DNA from: Jacaranda mimosifolia
Taxonomy: Eukaryota > Streptophyta > Magnoliopsida > Lamiales > Bignoniaceae
Reading direction: 5' to 3'
Assembly (NCBI GenBank): GCA_018894105.1
Contig: CM032123.1
Span: forward strand, 7,813,001-7,877,000
Length of the DNA: 64,000 bases
Shown: positions 47,985 to 59,199 of the stretch, piece after piece
Layout of the letters: every line of letters begins with the position of its first letter
Numbering within the stretch: position 1 is the stretch's first letter
The notes under the pieces: generated by a model
What the model was told of the DNA's origin: nothing
Databases searched by the model: none
What the model saw: only the letters and a program-made list of their open reading frames with translations
Made by a program: the position numbers and the translations under genes

Positions 47985-50632
47985 TGTGGCACCCATCCTT
48001 ATTAGGATAACACCCAAATCAAGGTACCACACAGATTCATACCTACAATATCAGAGTTACAGCTAACAGAAGGCCCATAGTTATGTTGCGTACATCACCA
48101 AAATTCAATATTCAACCTCAACAAGTAGTTATAAACCTGAATTAACAACATATATATCTACTAGGTCTCAACAGAGTTCAAAACATTCATATCTTACTAT
48201 TTAATACATCATAACCTTCATACATACAAAACGACATGTTACAACCTTTCTAAGGTGATCATATCTTATACAAAAGTACATCATAACTTGGATTCTATAT
48301 AATCAGCAAAAGAAAACCCAAGTATTGTTAATTCCTCTTCTCAGTCTCGATCAATTCTCTTCCTTATCTGAAATATCACAAATATAGGGATTAAGTCCAA
48401 TGACTTAGTGAGGATTATAGAAAGGATTCATCGAGGAAAACTCGACTCGACAAATCATAATGCAACTAACAGATAATGCGGATACAAAAAAAGATAGCAC
48501 AATTTATCAAACAGGAAACTCTCCTGCCTTGTTGCTCCAAGATCATATTTCAAATATACAGACTGTCAGACAAATCAATCCCAAAGCATATACATTCAAA
48601 GGATGATCGAAACATGCATTGCCGATTCACCTTATACCAAACAAACAGATCACCTAAGCATAACAGCTTGGTATTTGCAGATGCCCATACGATCCGTATA
48701 GCGCACCGCCGATGCCTAGGGGGAAATCCCTAGCACACCATCGATACCCAGGGGGAAATCCCTAGTGTACCGCCGACACCGAGGGGGAAATCCCAAGCGT
48801 GCCGTTGACACCGAGGGGGAAATCCCAAGCGTGCCTCATATAACCAAACATTTAGCTCAGATTGGCTCTTGGCCCATACAATCTCCGTACATATAACAAA
48901 TTACCGCTTATGCAGATGCCTAGGGGGAAATCCCTAGCACATTGCCGGTTTCAGATAAACAAATCAAAGCAGACAGAAATAATGCCAGTCAGGCAACAGA
49001 TATCAAACTGATAATAGAAAAGCCGACAAGGCTACAGATACGAAACAAATGACAGACAGATACCGAACAGATAACAGATAACATTCTGGGCGTCAGAACA
49101 AACAAAAACTGATACAGACCAGACATAACCCTCACAGGGGTATTCAGAACAGAATCAAATAATAACAGAATTCAATCACAGTTCGGATTATGTACAAAAA
49201 CAGTAAACCCACACAGGGGTTAATTTCAACAACAGATAGCTCAATAGGGTGCCAAATTGGCAGAGCCTCATAGGTATAACAATTAACAAGAGGGAAAGAT
49301 CCTCACCTGATTGTAGAAATTCCCATTCAGTCCAACATCAAACTATGGACGATCAACACCCAAATCTTCTTCACCTATTCCCAAAATAATTCATAATCAA
49401 AGCTCGGTCGATTCAATGGTCTCAATAATCAATTAAGCTTATAATTTCCCAAAACTACTATAAGTCTCCTAGACATGCCAAATTTTACAACAATCGAATA
49501 TTTTAATTTAACCATATTCAATTATTATCCATTATAAAATATAACTCTAAAATCCTCAAATTAATTTCTACCAACTTAATTAAATCTCATAATATATTAT
49601 TACTATTCCAATAATTCCCAAAAATCATAAATATCAAAGTATAGCCTTCCAACAACTAACCACACCCCACAATATTCCATAATCACTGAAATTCAATTCC
49701 TAGCTCCAACATACAATGTCATATATATAGATACACAAAATTTAAATATAATATAATTAATAAATCTTCCAAAATTCACAAATCAATAACTAATGCTCGG
49801 AATCAGATATGGCTTATACCGTTGCGATCGTCGGATCAAGCAGAAGAAACTGCCTGGTCACCGCCGCCGCCGCCGGAAAAATCCCAAACCAAGCAGACCG
49901 ACTCCTTTCGAGCTCCTGAGTCCAACGATGCGATCAGTTTTCAATTTCGAGCCTTGGATTCGCCGGAAATCTCCAAAAACAGTGGTCAACCTCCTCTTCT
50001 CCGCCGAGCTCCGCCGCGCCTGTTCACCATCGTTCGTCGCCGGGAACGCCATGCAGCTGTTGAACCAGCTTCCTTTCATCTCCTGCTACCCGATGATACC
50101 CGCAAATGCAGCTCCAGTCGTCGGAAGAAGGAGATACGTCGGTGGCCGTGAGATGGGTTTCTTCAAACTCCTCCTACCACCGCGTCTCCGCCGTGCATGG
50201 TGGCTGTTTGGTGTTCAGAGGGTGCTGGAGAAGATAATGGTGATGTTGGTTAGCAGTAATGGTGCCTGGTTGAGTGGTGAAGATGGTCTCGGTGGTGATG
50301 GGTGGTCGCGGTAATGGAAGAAAAGAAAGAAAACGAGAAGAAGAAAATGAAAGAAAATGAAGAAGGAAGAAAGAAGAAGGAAAAGAAGAAAAGAAGAAAG
50401 CTGCCAAGTGTCCTCAAAATCCAATTTTTCCATTTTTGCGATTAAGTCCCTAACATTATAAGATTCCTCAATTGAATCCCAAACTTCCAAATTCCTTGCA
50501 ATTAAGTCCTTAATAAATAAATAAATAAAAATGAAATCAAATAAATTCCAAGGATTTAATAATAACATCAAAATTAAAATAAACCATGAAAATAATTACT
50601 TATGAAAATACAAAAATTCCGGGGTCGTTACA
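47985..50632 (-). repeat. 5' LTR of the chromovirus, full length
   Basis: 2648 bp, minus-strand TGTAACGACCCCGGAA at 50632 to ...GGGTGCCACA at 47985. Contains the segment lost from the 3' LTR (48211-48739), with GTCCAATGACTTAGTGAGG near 48387. It also contains the tandem repeat (48710-48835), AACCCTCACAGGGGT near 49128 and the CpG-rich block at 49793-50330. Confidence 0.94.
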
Positions 50633-50637
50633 ATTAT
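50633..50637. other. Target-site duplication, right copy
   Basis: ATTAT, identical to 40766-40770. Confidence 0.9.
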
Positions 50638-51790
50638 TTTTAAGTTGGCCTGTCATTTAAGAAATAGGTTTGACTAAATTTATGGTGAATTAATTGGTTA
50701 TTTGGGCTTTGTTTTAAGAGTTGGTCTTCAACAAATTTGAATTGACTAAATGATTTGTTGGCTTTCTTTAAAGAATTGAGCTTGAGAAAATTTTTTAGTG
50801 AATAAATTATTGAGTTTCTTTTTTTTCCCCCCCTAGGAATTTGATGATGAACAAATTATAGGTGGATTAACTTGTGAATGAGGCTTTCATCTTGAGAAAT
50901 AAGCTTGACCAAAATTTGACTGAATACATTAATTGGGCATTAGCAAGTTTTGTTTTATTGATTTGGGTTTACCAGTTTTATAGTAAATTAGTTTATTTGT
51001 TTAAAAATTGGGCTTAACATTAATTTAAAAATTAATTAATTGAGTTTTACCAACTTGCTTTCTATTAATTTGGGTCCATTAATTTTTCAAGGAATATTCT
51101 TTGTTTAAGAATTAGGGTCGACATTAACTTAAAGAATAGGTTCATTGGTTTTCTCTAATTTATTTCTAAAAATTGAGCTTCACCGAAAATTATATTGAAT
51201 TGGTTAATTGGGCTTTTTCTAAGAATTAGATTTCACCAATTTTTATTATAATAATTTAAAAATTGGTTATTGTGCTCTTTCAATTTTTTAATTAATAATT
51301 GTGATTGATCAAATTTTTTAATAAATTGGTGAATTATACTTCAATTAAGAATTACTTTATCAATGTTTTTAATTATAAATTAGTGAATTGGATTTTATAT
51401 AATAGTTGGTCTATTTTTTAATTTAAAGAGTTGGTTAACCTGGCTTCATCCAATTACTTCTTTTTTATAATTGGGCTTGACAACTTTTAAGTGAATTGGT
51501 CTTCACATCAATTTATAACTTCACCAACCATTTTTTTTAATCGGACTTGGTAATTTTTTGGTGAGTTAGCAAATTTCACATTCTTAATGAATTAGTCTTA
51601 ACATAATTTATAAATTCAGTTAATTGGGCTTCACCAACTTTTTTTTTCCTATTAAGACCAATTTTTTAGAACATTAATAAATTGGGCTTTCTTCATGAAT
51701 TAGTCTTCACATTAATTTAAAATTTTGGTTAATTAGGTTTCACCAACTTCTTTTTTATTAAATTGATTGACTAATTTTGCAGTTAATTAG
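50638..51790. repeat. Degenerate ~54-bp tandem array, right part
   Basis: About twenty diverged units built on GGCTTT..TTAAGAATTGG, then GCTT.ACCAA and AGTGAATTAATTAATTG-like words. Two adjacent units near 50705-50815 measure 55 and 54 bp. It continues the array at 40545-40770. Confidence 0.75.
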
Positions 51791-52029
51791 TAAGAGCAGT
51801 TTACGGTGCAATCTTGATTGTACATGCGTCAAGTGAGGAATGTACAAATGTACTTAATTTAAGCTGTTTGATTTAAAATGTGAAATCATAACATTTTATT
51901 TTAGTGATTAGTTGGCAACATAATATGTACATTTAACCTATTACCTGTATGACTGGCCCATGATCGATTATAATCATATATTAACGATTCATTGTGTTAA
52001 AAACTTATTTAATTTAATCAAATAGGAAA
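51791..52029. other. Spacer without recognised features
   Basis: Short unique-looking stretch between the array and the MULE-like sequences. Confidence 0.4.
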
Positions 52030-52233
52030 TTTGTCTTTTTGGTCCCACAATTTAAATGGGTATGCACTGTTAATCCTAAACTTATGGTATTGAACAATTT
52101 TAATCCAAATTTTATAAATTTTTAAACAGGTTTAGTCATTGATTCAATTTTTTGTTTAAAATTTTGACGGAAATCATTATCTATTTATGAAAAAAAATCC
52201 CTAAACTTGATCTATTTATGAAAAAATCCTAGA
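52030..52233. mobile_element. Diverged terminal fragment of a MULE-like element
   Basis: TTTTTGGTCCCACAATTTAA and the following AATCCAAATTTTA and GACGGAAATC words parallel the terminal repeat of the adjacent element (TTAGTCCCATAGTTTAAC). The fragment is a related, older end lying directly next to it. Confidence 0.5.
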
Positions 52234-53996
52234 GAGAAAATTACACTTTTAGTCCCATAGTTTAACTGTGAGTACACTGTTGGTACCAAACTTTTGCCAC
52301 TCAACACATTTAGTCCAAATTTCTTATTTTTTAACACTTTCAGTCCTCCGCCTTCAATTTTCATTAAATGTTGACGGAGATTGTTAAAATAGAAAAAATT
52401 AATTACTCACAAGCCCTTAAAGTTTATCCACTTACAAAAAAACCCACAAATACTTAAAAATATAAAATATTCATTAACATTCATCACAAAATATTAAAAA
52501 ACAAAAAGCTAAAAATGCAAATTACATAAAACCTCATAAGGTTTGGTTGTTCTAGTTCATTTTTTTGACAAAAATCACATGGACCTATTTGAAATATTTC
52601 CCATATCAAGGAGCATAATTTTAACATTGTTTAAATTACTCATAAATATATAAATATATTTTATTATGAATAAAATTTCTTAAATATTGAATAATCTTTA
52701 AATTCAAGTTGAATTAAAAAAAAATAAAATTAATTCATAAACATATCTAAAGTAATTTAAATCAAATTCAATTAAATGTATTTATTAATTAAATAATAAA
52801 ATAAGTAAGAAATTAGAAAAATTAAAATTAAAATTAAAATTAAATCCATCTCATAAATAATAAATTTTATAATTTTAAATTACATACTTAATAATATCAA
52901 AATAATAAATGTATGTAAAATAATTTAGTTAGATTAAATTGAATTTATTTATTAATTAAGAAACAAAATAAGTAAAATTAAGTTTATTTATTAACTAAAT
53001 AATATTGATAAATGTAATTAAGTTTATTTATTAATTAAAACAAACAATTAAAAGATAAAAATAAAATTTTAAACTATCATACTAACAATATAATATAATT
53101 TCAAATAAGTATTTTACTATTTTTATAATTATAATCATTTTCATATAAAATTTAAATCATTTTGAACAATGTAAATTGATAATATCAATTAAATGAAACA
53201 AATAAAAAAAAATTAACTATTTTTAATAATATTAAAATAGGACTTAATAATATGTAGAAATACAAATCATATTCAAAATAATTTTGATTAAATTTATAAA
53301 TTAGTTAAAAAAAATGAATAAGTAAAAAAATAAAAAATAAAAAAAAGAAATGAGAACTTGTTTTCCTCCCAACCCCCGTGCCTACCACCTTCCCCATCCC
53401 CCATTGCCCCCAGCCAAAACATCATCCCCCAACCCCTGCACCAGCCTACTTCCTCCCCACCCCTGCCAGCCCATGGCCAAGTTGGTCGTGGCCAGATCTG
53501 GAGCCTAGCCATGGCATGCCCCTAGCCCTGCAGCCGTAGGTCGTGGCCGGCCGCCAACCAGTTGCTGGATTCGGATTTTTGTGGAGTTGGGGATGGAGGC
53601 AGGATACATATATATATATTTATATATATAATATACATGTGTATATATACAAGTATATGTGAATATATTATATTTTGAATATAGTTTTTATAGAGATTTT
53701 GTGTAATTTTTTTTAACTTTTCTATTTTTTAAATATTTTTTGATGAATGTTAATGAATATTTTATATTTTTAAGTATTTGTGGGTTTTTTTGTAAGTTGA
53801 TCAAACTTTAAGGGCATGTGAGTAATTAACTTTTTTCTATTTTAATAGTCTCCATCAACTTTTAACAAAAATTGAGGGTGAAGAACTAAAAGTGTTAAAA
53901 AATTAAGGAATTTGGACGAAATGTGTTGAGTGGCAAAAGTTTGGAACTAACATTGTACACATAGTTAAATTGTGGGACTAAAAGTGTAATTTACCC
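52234..53996. mobile_element. MULE-like non-autonomous element with ~300-bp terminal inverted repeats
   Basis: The left end AAATTACACTTTTAGTCCCA and the right end, read on the minus strand (GGGTAAATTACACTTTTAGT), start long, well-matched inverted repeats. They continue through TTTTGCCACTCAACACATTT, ACTCACAWGCCCTTAAAGTT and ACAAAAAAACCCACAAATAC to beyond 52490 and before 53730. The interior is extremely AT-rich apart from a GC-rich core (53360-53610). No transposase. A target-site duplication was not confirmed. Confidence 0.8.
53360..53610. repeat. GC-rich core in the 52.2-54.0 kb element
   Basis: C-rich stretch (CCCATCCCCCATTGCCCCC) then GGCCAGATCTGG, CCATGGC and GTGGCCGGCCGCC, followed directly by a TATATATA run. 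It is inverted relative to the core at 54201-54430. Confidence 0.75.
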
Positions 53997-53999
53997 AAA

Positions 54000-54900
54000 T
54001 CATTGAATATGAAATATTAATTTAATCCTCACTAAAAGATGAAAAAATAAAAAGTTAAAAATTAAATATAAAAAAAATTCTCCACAAAAAATATTTTAAA
54101 ATAATATATATTTACATATATGTGGATATATATGGACATCTATATATTATATATAACTAGATATATACACAAATAAATACATATATATGAATGTGTATAT
54201 ATATACCCCATCCCCATCCCCATCCCCACCCCCGACCACGAACAAAATTCGATTGCTGTGGCCGGCAGCCGCTCGACCAATTGGCCAGATCTGGCCATGG
54301 CCAGGCGGCTAACCGTTTATGGGCTAGTGGGAAAAGAGTGGGGTGGGATGGGGAAGAGGGAGTTGTGGGATGGGGTATGTGTGGGTGGGTGGGGACAACA
54401 GTGGTGTTAGTAGCTGGAGAGGAAGATTGACCCTTTTTTTTTTTTTTTTTTTAAGTTTTCAATTTTTTACTTATTTATTTTTAATTAAATGTTAATTTAC
54501 TCAAAGTATTTTAAATACATCTATGTTTTTATATATTATTAAGTATTAATCTAAAATAATTATTTTTACTTATTTTATTTATTTAAAATTTATTAAATTA
54601 TTTTGTAAAAATTGATTTAAACTATATTAGAATTATCTTAAAATGATTAACATTAATTAAGTGCTTATTTGAAATTAAATTATATTGTTAGGAAGATAGT
54701 TTTAGATTTTATATTTATTCTTAATTTTTTTAATTTAGTTAATAAATAAAGATAGTTATAATTAACTATATTATTTTAAATATATTTATTATTTCAATAT
54801 TATAATATATAGAATTCAAAATTATAAAATTATATAATAGATTTTTTAAAAAAATACCTTTTTATTATTTTTTAAAAATATTTACCAAGCACTTAATATA
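54000..54900. mobile_element. Second MULE-like tract with GC-rich core
   Basis: AT-rich arms surround a core at 54201-54430 (CCCCATCCCC repeats, GGCCAGATCTGGCCATGGCC at 54283-54302, then a G-rich segment). The right arm (54450-54900) resembles the left arm of the 52.2-kb element in reverse, and the arm at 63130-63350 directly. Termini unresolved. Confidence 0.5.
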
Positions 54901-57870
54901 CTAAATGCGAACCAACAACTTGTTGTAGAATTAACGATAACTTATTGTATAAAAACATATGTCATTTAATTTAATGATACTTTATATAAAGTAAATACTA
55001 GAATACTTCATATTTAATTTCTTCCAAAAATTTGATTCCCTCTAATAATGAATTCTCTTCATTTTTTTTTTATTCCTCTAAATTTTAGCTCCTCCATCAA
55101 TTTATTTTTTTTTTATAAATAATTTATAGCAAACTTAATTTCTTTTATCCTAGATTATATGACGAATTAGCATATAATTTTTTAAATTATTGAATGACTT
55201 TCTATTATAGTTAAAGTAGTATTAAATTTTGGACTTATAAATTTTGGTGCTTAAGAATTTAATTTTTTTATTATAATTTATTACAATATTCTATTAGAAA
55301 CTAAAAACTCCTTAAAATAAATAGTTCAAGGCAACAAATAAGTGAAATGGTCATATATACCTGAATAGCAAAAGATAAGAAAGAAATCTAGTTTACTATA
55401 GTACTTAATGAAAAGAAAACGGTCTGTGAAGTTAGGCTTGCTAATGTTACATTTCGTTTTCTAATCGTTGTATTGACTAGGTAAAGATCTTCATAAATTA
55501 TAGATATTTATATGTTAATCGTGTGTACATTTTACTACATAAATTGCTAAAATGAATATAACTTTCCTGATCTAATATAGTGTAATGAAAGTATTAACTT
55601 AGATTATATTATTATATATAATGATTATTAACTTTCATGGACTTGAACAAGTTGTTCTTAAGAATTAGTTGGTCTACAAATTATATTTCCTTCAAAAAAT
55701 AAGTTTCCCTCCAAAAATGAATTCCCCTATTATTTTTTTATTCCCTTCAAATTTTGGCTCCTCCCTCCATGCATTTTGTGTATAAATAGCATATACAAAA
55801 ATGATTTGTTTTATCTTATATTATAAGATGAATTATGATGTATTATTCTGGGGGTTAAAATTTTAATTCTATTCTTTGTTATTATTTATTAGGACATTGT
55901 TTTTCAACAAAAAGATTTTAGAAAAATTGTTTATAAATTTTAAAAACTTTAGTCTTTATGTGTAATTAATTTCATTTTAAAAATTAAAATATTCTGTATC
56001 GATAATATATTGATGTGGACAATTTGAATTTGCATTTATTGAAAATTTTCTACTCTTACTTAATGCAAATTATTGTGAAATTGATCAACTGGTATAACGC
56101 TAACATAGTTAGAAATTTTGAAATTATTTTGAAATACTCACGACATTATAATATAAACTTTCTAATATAGTTATAACTTTAATAAAATTATTTTTTTATC
56201 TCCATATATTTAATTAAATTATGAAATACTTTTTGTTTCATCTCCATAAATTGTAATATAACGCTAACATAGTATTGTAATATAATATATTGAAATGCAT
56301 TTACATAAAATCGAGCTCAACGATTTAGTTCCCTATGACAACGAGGTTGGGGCTCCTTTACCATGCATTGATCAAGTGAAATCGAATCAACGCTAGGCAT
56401 TCGCATTAAATATAATGCAAAGACAACATCAATCGCATTAGGTCAATTGTCATTTCGGCATTCTACTTTCAGGTTGTTGTCATGTACTATAAATGTCCAT
56501 TTATAAATTTAGGCAAACCCATAATTAGTCCATAAAGTTTTACACTAGAATCACTTTAATCCCTAATCTTCAAAAGTTCATCTTTTAGTCCATAATGTTA
56601 ATATATTATTTCATTTTAGTCCTCAAAACCACTTTCCGATAGTATTTGATAGGAAAATTGACCAATTTTGACTTTTAAGGACAAGATTGTCAATTTAAGA
56701 TTTTATGTTTCACTTCAGTCCCAATTTAAGGTTTTTATGTTCCACTTTAGTCCTTGGGTAAATTTTTCCTTTTTTTTTAGGTAAATTTGCATTTTATCCC
56801 CTATGAAAATGGAAAAGGGCACCAAAAAACCTTCTTGTATTTTTAAAATTATGCATACCGCTTCCTGCTCCTGATTTGCTTCAATTTAATCATAATTTTA
56901 ATACATGAACACAATATTACCTTTAATTACTTCATATTTATTCAATTTAATTTATTTATTTTAAAGTATATTCTCATATATCTTCTTTCATCCCCTTTAA
57001 ATTTAAAAACTAATTTTAGTTTTTGTATTTTTATTTCTGTAATTTATTCTATTTTTTCATTTTTGTATATATTATATATAAATATATATAGATTATATAC
57101 ATATATTTATGAATATATAATGTATATAAATATATATGGTGGTGTGGTGGAGAAATACATGACATAAAACTTTATTAAATACTTTAATACTTTTTATAGT
57201 ATAATATATATAAACAATGTTAAGTTTTCTAATAGTATTTATATAAACAAATAAAATTGTTTTTACACCAATCAGATTTACCTCTAGGGCTTTACTAATA
57301 AATATATATATTATATTATTAAACATAAAAAAATAAAATTATGTAGTTGATTCTTTTTGAAATAATAATAATAATAAGGTTGAAGTAAAAGTAGCACTTT
57401 TCATAGTTTGGTTGACAAATTAAACAAAACCAAATTGAAAACTCTAGCAAAAGCTAGATAAAAAAATTTTAGTATCTAGTTTCTTTTTAAATATTAAATT
57501 ATTATAACATTAAATTTCAATAAAATATAAAATATATCTTCAAACATAAATTCAATAAATCTTTTTAATTCATTAATATAAAAGTCTAAAGACACTTCAG
57601 GCACCTCCACTAACATAAAACTAAAATACACGTGTGTGCACGTGTAGTTGTTCAACAACCACATTGTGCAAAAGGGTGAAGAAAACAAAATAATAAAGCA
57701 TTTAAAAAATAAAAAGAGTGAGAAAAAGATGCCAGGGTACTTTGCTTCCTGCAATGAGACAGTCAGCTACAGTTGGTTGAAAGATAAAATCACATTTAAG
57801 CTAAGTTTGGAATCCGATACTGTGGACTTAGGAACAGGTTGCTCAAGAAGAATGTATTTCACACATTTCT
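54901..57870. other. AT-rich transposon-derived DNA without a supported gene
   Basis: Contains a diverged direct repeat (55020-55110 and 55680-55765). There is a fragment with MULE-end-like words (56520-56760, TTTAGTCC repeated) and a short unassigned stretch near 56310-56470 with a partial coding look (CCCTATGACAACGAGG). The open frame at 57648-57875 has no recognised domain. Confidence 0.45.
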
Positions 57871-57889
57871 CCTAATTTTCTTCCCCTTT

Positions 57890-58080
57890 TCGAACTAGAT
57901 TTACCGCCTAAACAAAAATTTGCTGCCCCCTCACCGTTTACTGTTCATCAACATTGTTCACACCGATTCTGCCTGCTAACTATTCACCGGTGCTGCCTCC
58001 TCACTCATCGTTCACCTCTCACCATTGCTGCCTGCTCACTGTTCACCATGCTGTCGCTCACTCATCTGTCACTAAATGGC
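57890..58080. repeat. Degenerate GTTCACC/CTGCCTGCTCACT repeat
   Basis: Iterated TTCACC, GCTGCCTCCTCACTC and CATTGCTGCCTGCTCACTG words over about 190 bp, with irregular period. Confidence 0.6.
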
Positions 58081-58149
58081 TTAAATATCCCAAAGCCTAA
58101 GATCAAGATGATTGCTTAACCACATAAAATAGTGGATTGATTGTGGAAG

Positions 58150-58720
58150 GGGAACACAATAATTAGATGGCAGAGTTCTATGGCTTCTCAACTAAAGTAT
58201 TAGGGCTCACATATCTTTGTGGTTACAAAGTGGTATTATTTCAGTGTGAGTGGTTCAATATTGGTAGCAAACCACAATAAGATAGGATAAGCATTTTGTC
58301 AATATTAATATAAGATCTCGATGGTACAAAGATAATCCATGCGTGTTGCCACTCCAAGTGCAACAAGCTTTCTACATCTATGACACTAAGTTTGGTAATA
58401 ATTGGCGAATTGTGTAACATATACACTATAGGCATCTTTGGAATCTTCCTGAACACGAACAACCAAATGTAATAGATAAGAGTAATGCAAAATTGGGGGG
58501 TCAGATTAATGCATTTCAACATCACGATTCAAATGGGGATGCAACAGTATTGGCATTAGAGAGCATGGATATTTAGATAGAGAAGATATTGAGCCTGATG
58601 TTATAGATGAAGATGTTCTTAATGGCATTAGAGAGCATGGATATGATGTCGAATATGATTCATGTGATGAGGAAGATGAAATATTAAATCAATATTTTGA
58701 TGAAGATGATATTCATACTT
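58150..58720 (+). pseudogene. CACTA (TNP2-type) transposase, C-terminal DUF4216-like fragment
   Basis: Conceptual reading gives CGYKVVLFQCEWFN, then PLQVQQAFYIYDTKFGNNW, then HYRHLWNLPE. This order matches the DUF4216-like C-terminal region of plant CACTA transposase genes. An acidic tail (EYDSCDEEDEILNQYFDEDD) follows. Stops and shifts interrupt it (for example TAA after NNWRIV, and one between EWFN and the next block), so it is dead. A 72-bp direct duplication of GGCATTAGAGAGCATGGATA (58552, 58624) lies in the tail. It is cut at 58722 by a different CACTA terminus. Confidence 0.75.
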
Positions 58721-58721
58721 C

Positions 58722-59195
58722 CACTGTAACAAATTACACTTTTAGTAACGAATAATTTTGTTACCATAAAGCTGAAATTCATTACCCAAAATATGGGTAA
58801 TGAATTTTTCGTTACTTAAGTTTAGTGCCCTAAAGCCCGTCGCAAAAGGTTTTAGTAACGAAATTTTCGGTTCGTTACGAATGATGGACTTATGTCGACG
58901 AAATGTATCGTTACCAAAATATGATATTAGTAACAAAAAAGGGTAGCAGTTATAATAGATTTTTATAGCGTAACAAAATATTTAGTTACTAAAACATTGG
59001 TAATTTTGTTGCATTTTATTTTTTCGTTACCAATGCATAATATAATGATATTATTTATTTAATTAAGTATAGTTACTAATTGTTTATGTAACAAAATATT
59101 TGGTTACAAATAGTTAAATAAAATTTTAATTCAAAAATAAGTATTTCGTTACTAATGGAATAAATAACTAAAAATTTTGTTACTAAATGTGTGCG
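58722..59195 (+). mobile_element. CACTA element, left end
   Basis: CACTGTAACAAATTACACTT, then dense GTTACYAAA/TTTRGTAAC subterminal words in both orientations up to about 59190. Same family as the end at 40099. It leads directly into the GC-rich array. Confidence 0.75.
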
Positions 59196-59199
59196 CATG

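Larger units (their letters stand above)
40771..50632 (-). mobile_element. Ty3/gypsy chromovirus (Tekay/Del-like), structurally complete but defective
   Basis: Two LTRs (40771-42896 and 47985-50632), tRNA-iMet primer-binding site, polypurine tract and a perfect 5-bp ATTAT target-site duplication. The internal order gag, protease, reverse transcriptase, RNase H, integrase, chromodomain is that of Metaviridae chromoviruses. Long LTRs and the chromodomain form suggest the Tekay/Del lineage. Aligned LTR segments differ by roughly 1% by eye, mostly transitions, implying a fairly young insertion. Gag and pol are broken in several places, so it cannot encode a full polyprotein. Confidence 0.95.
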
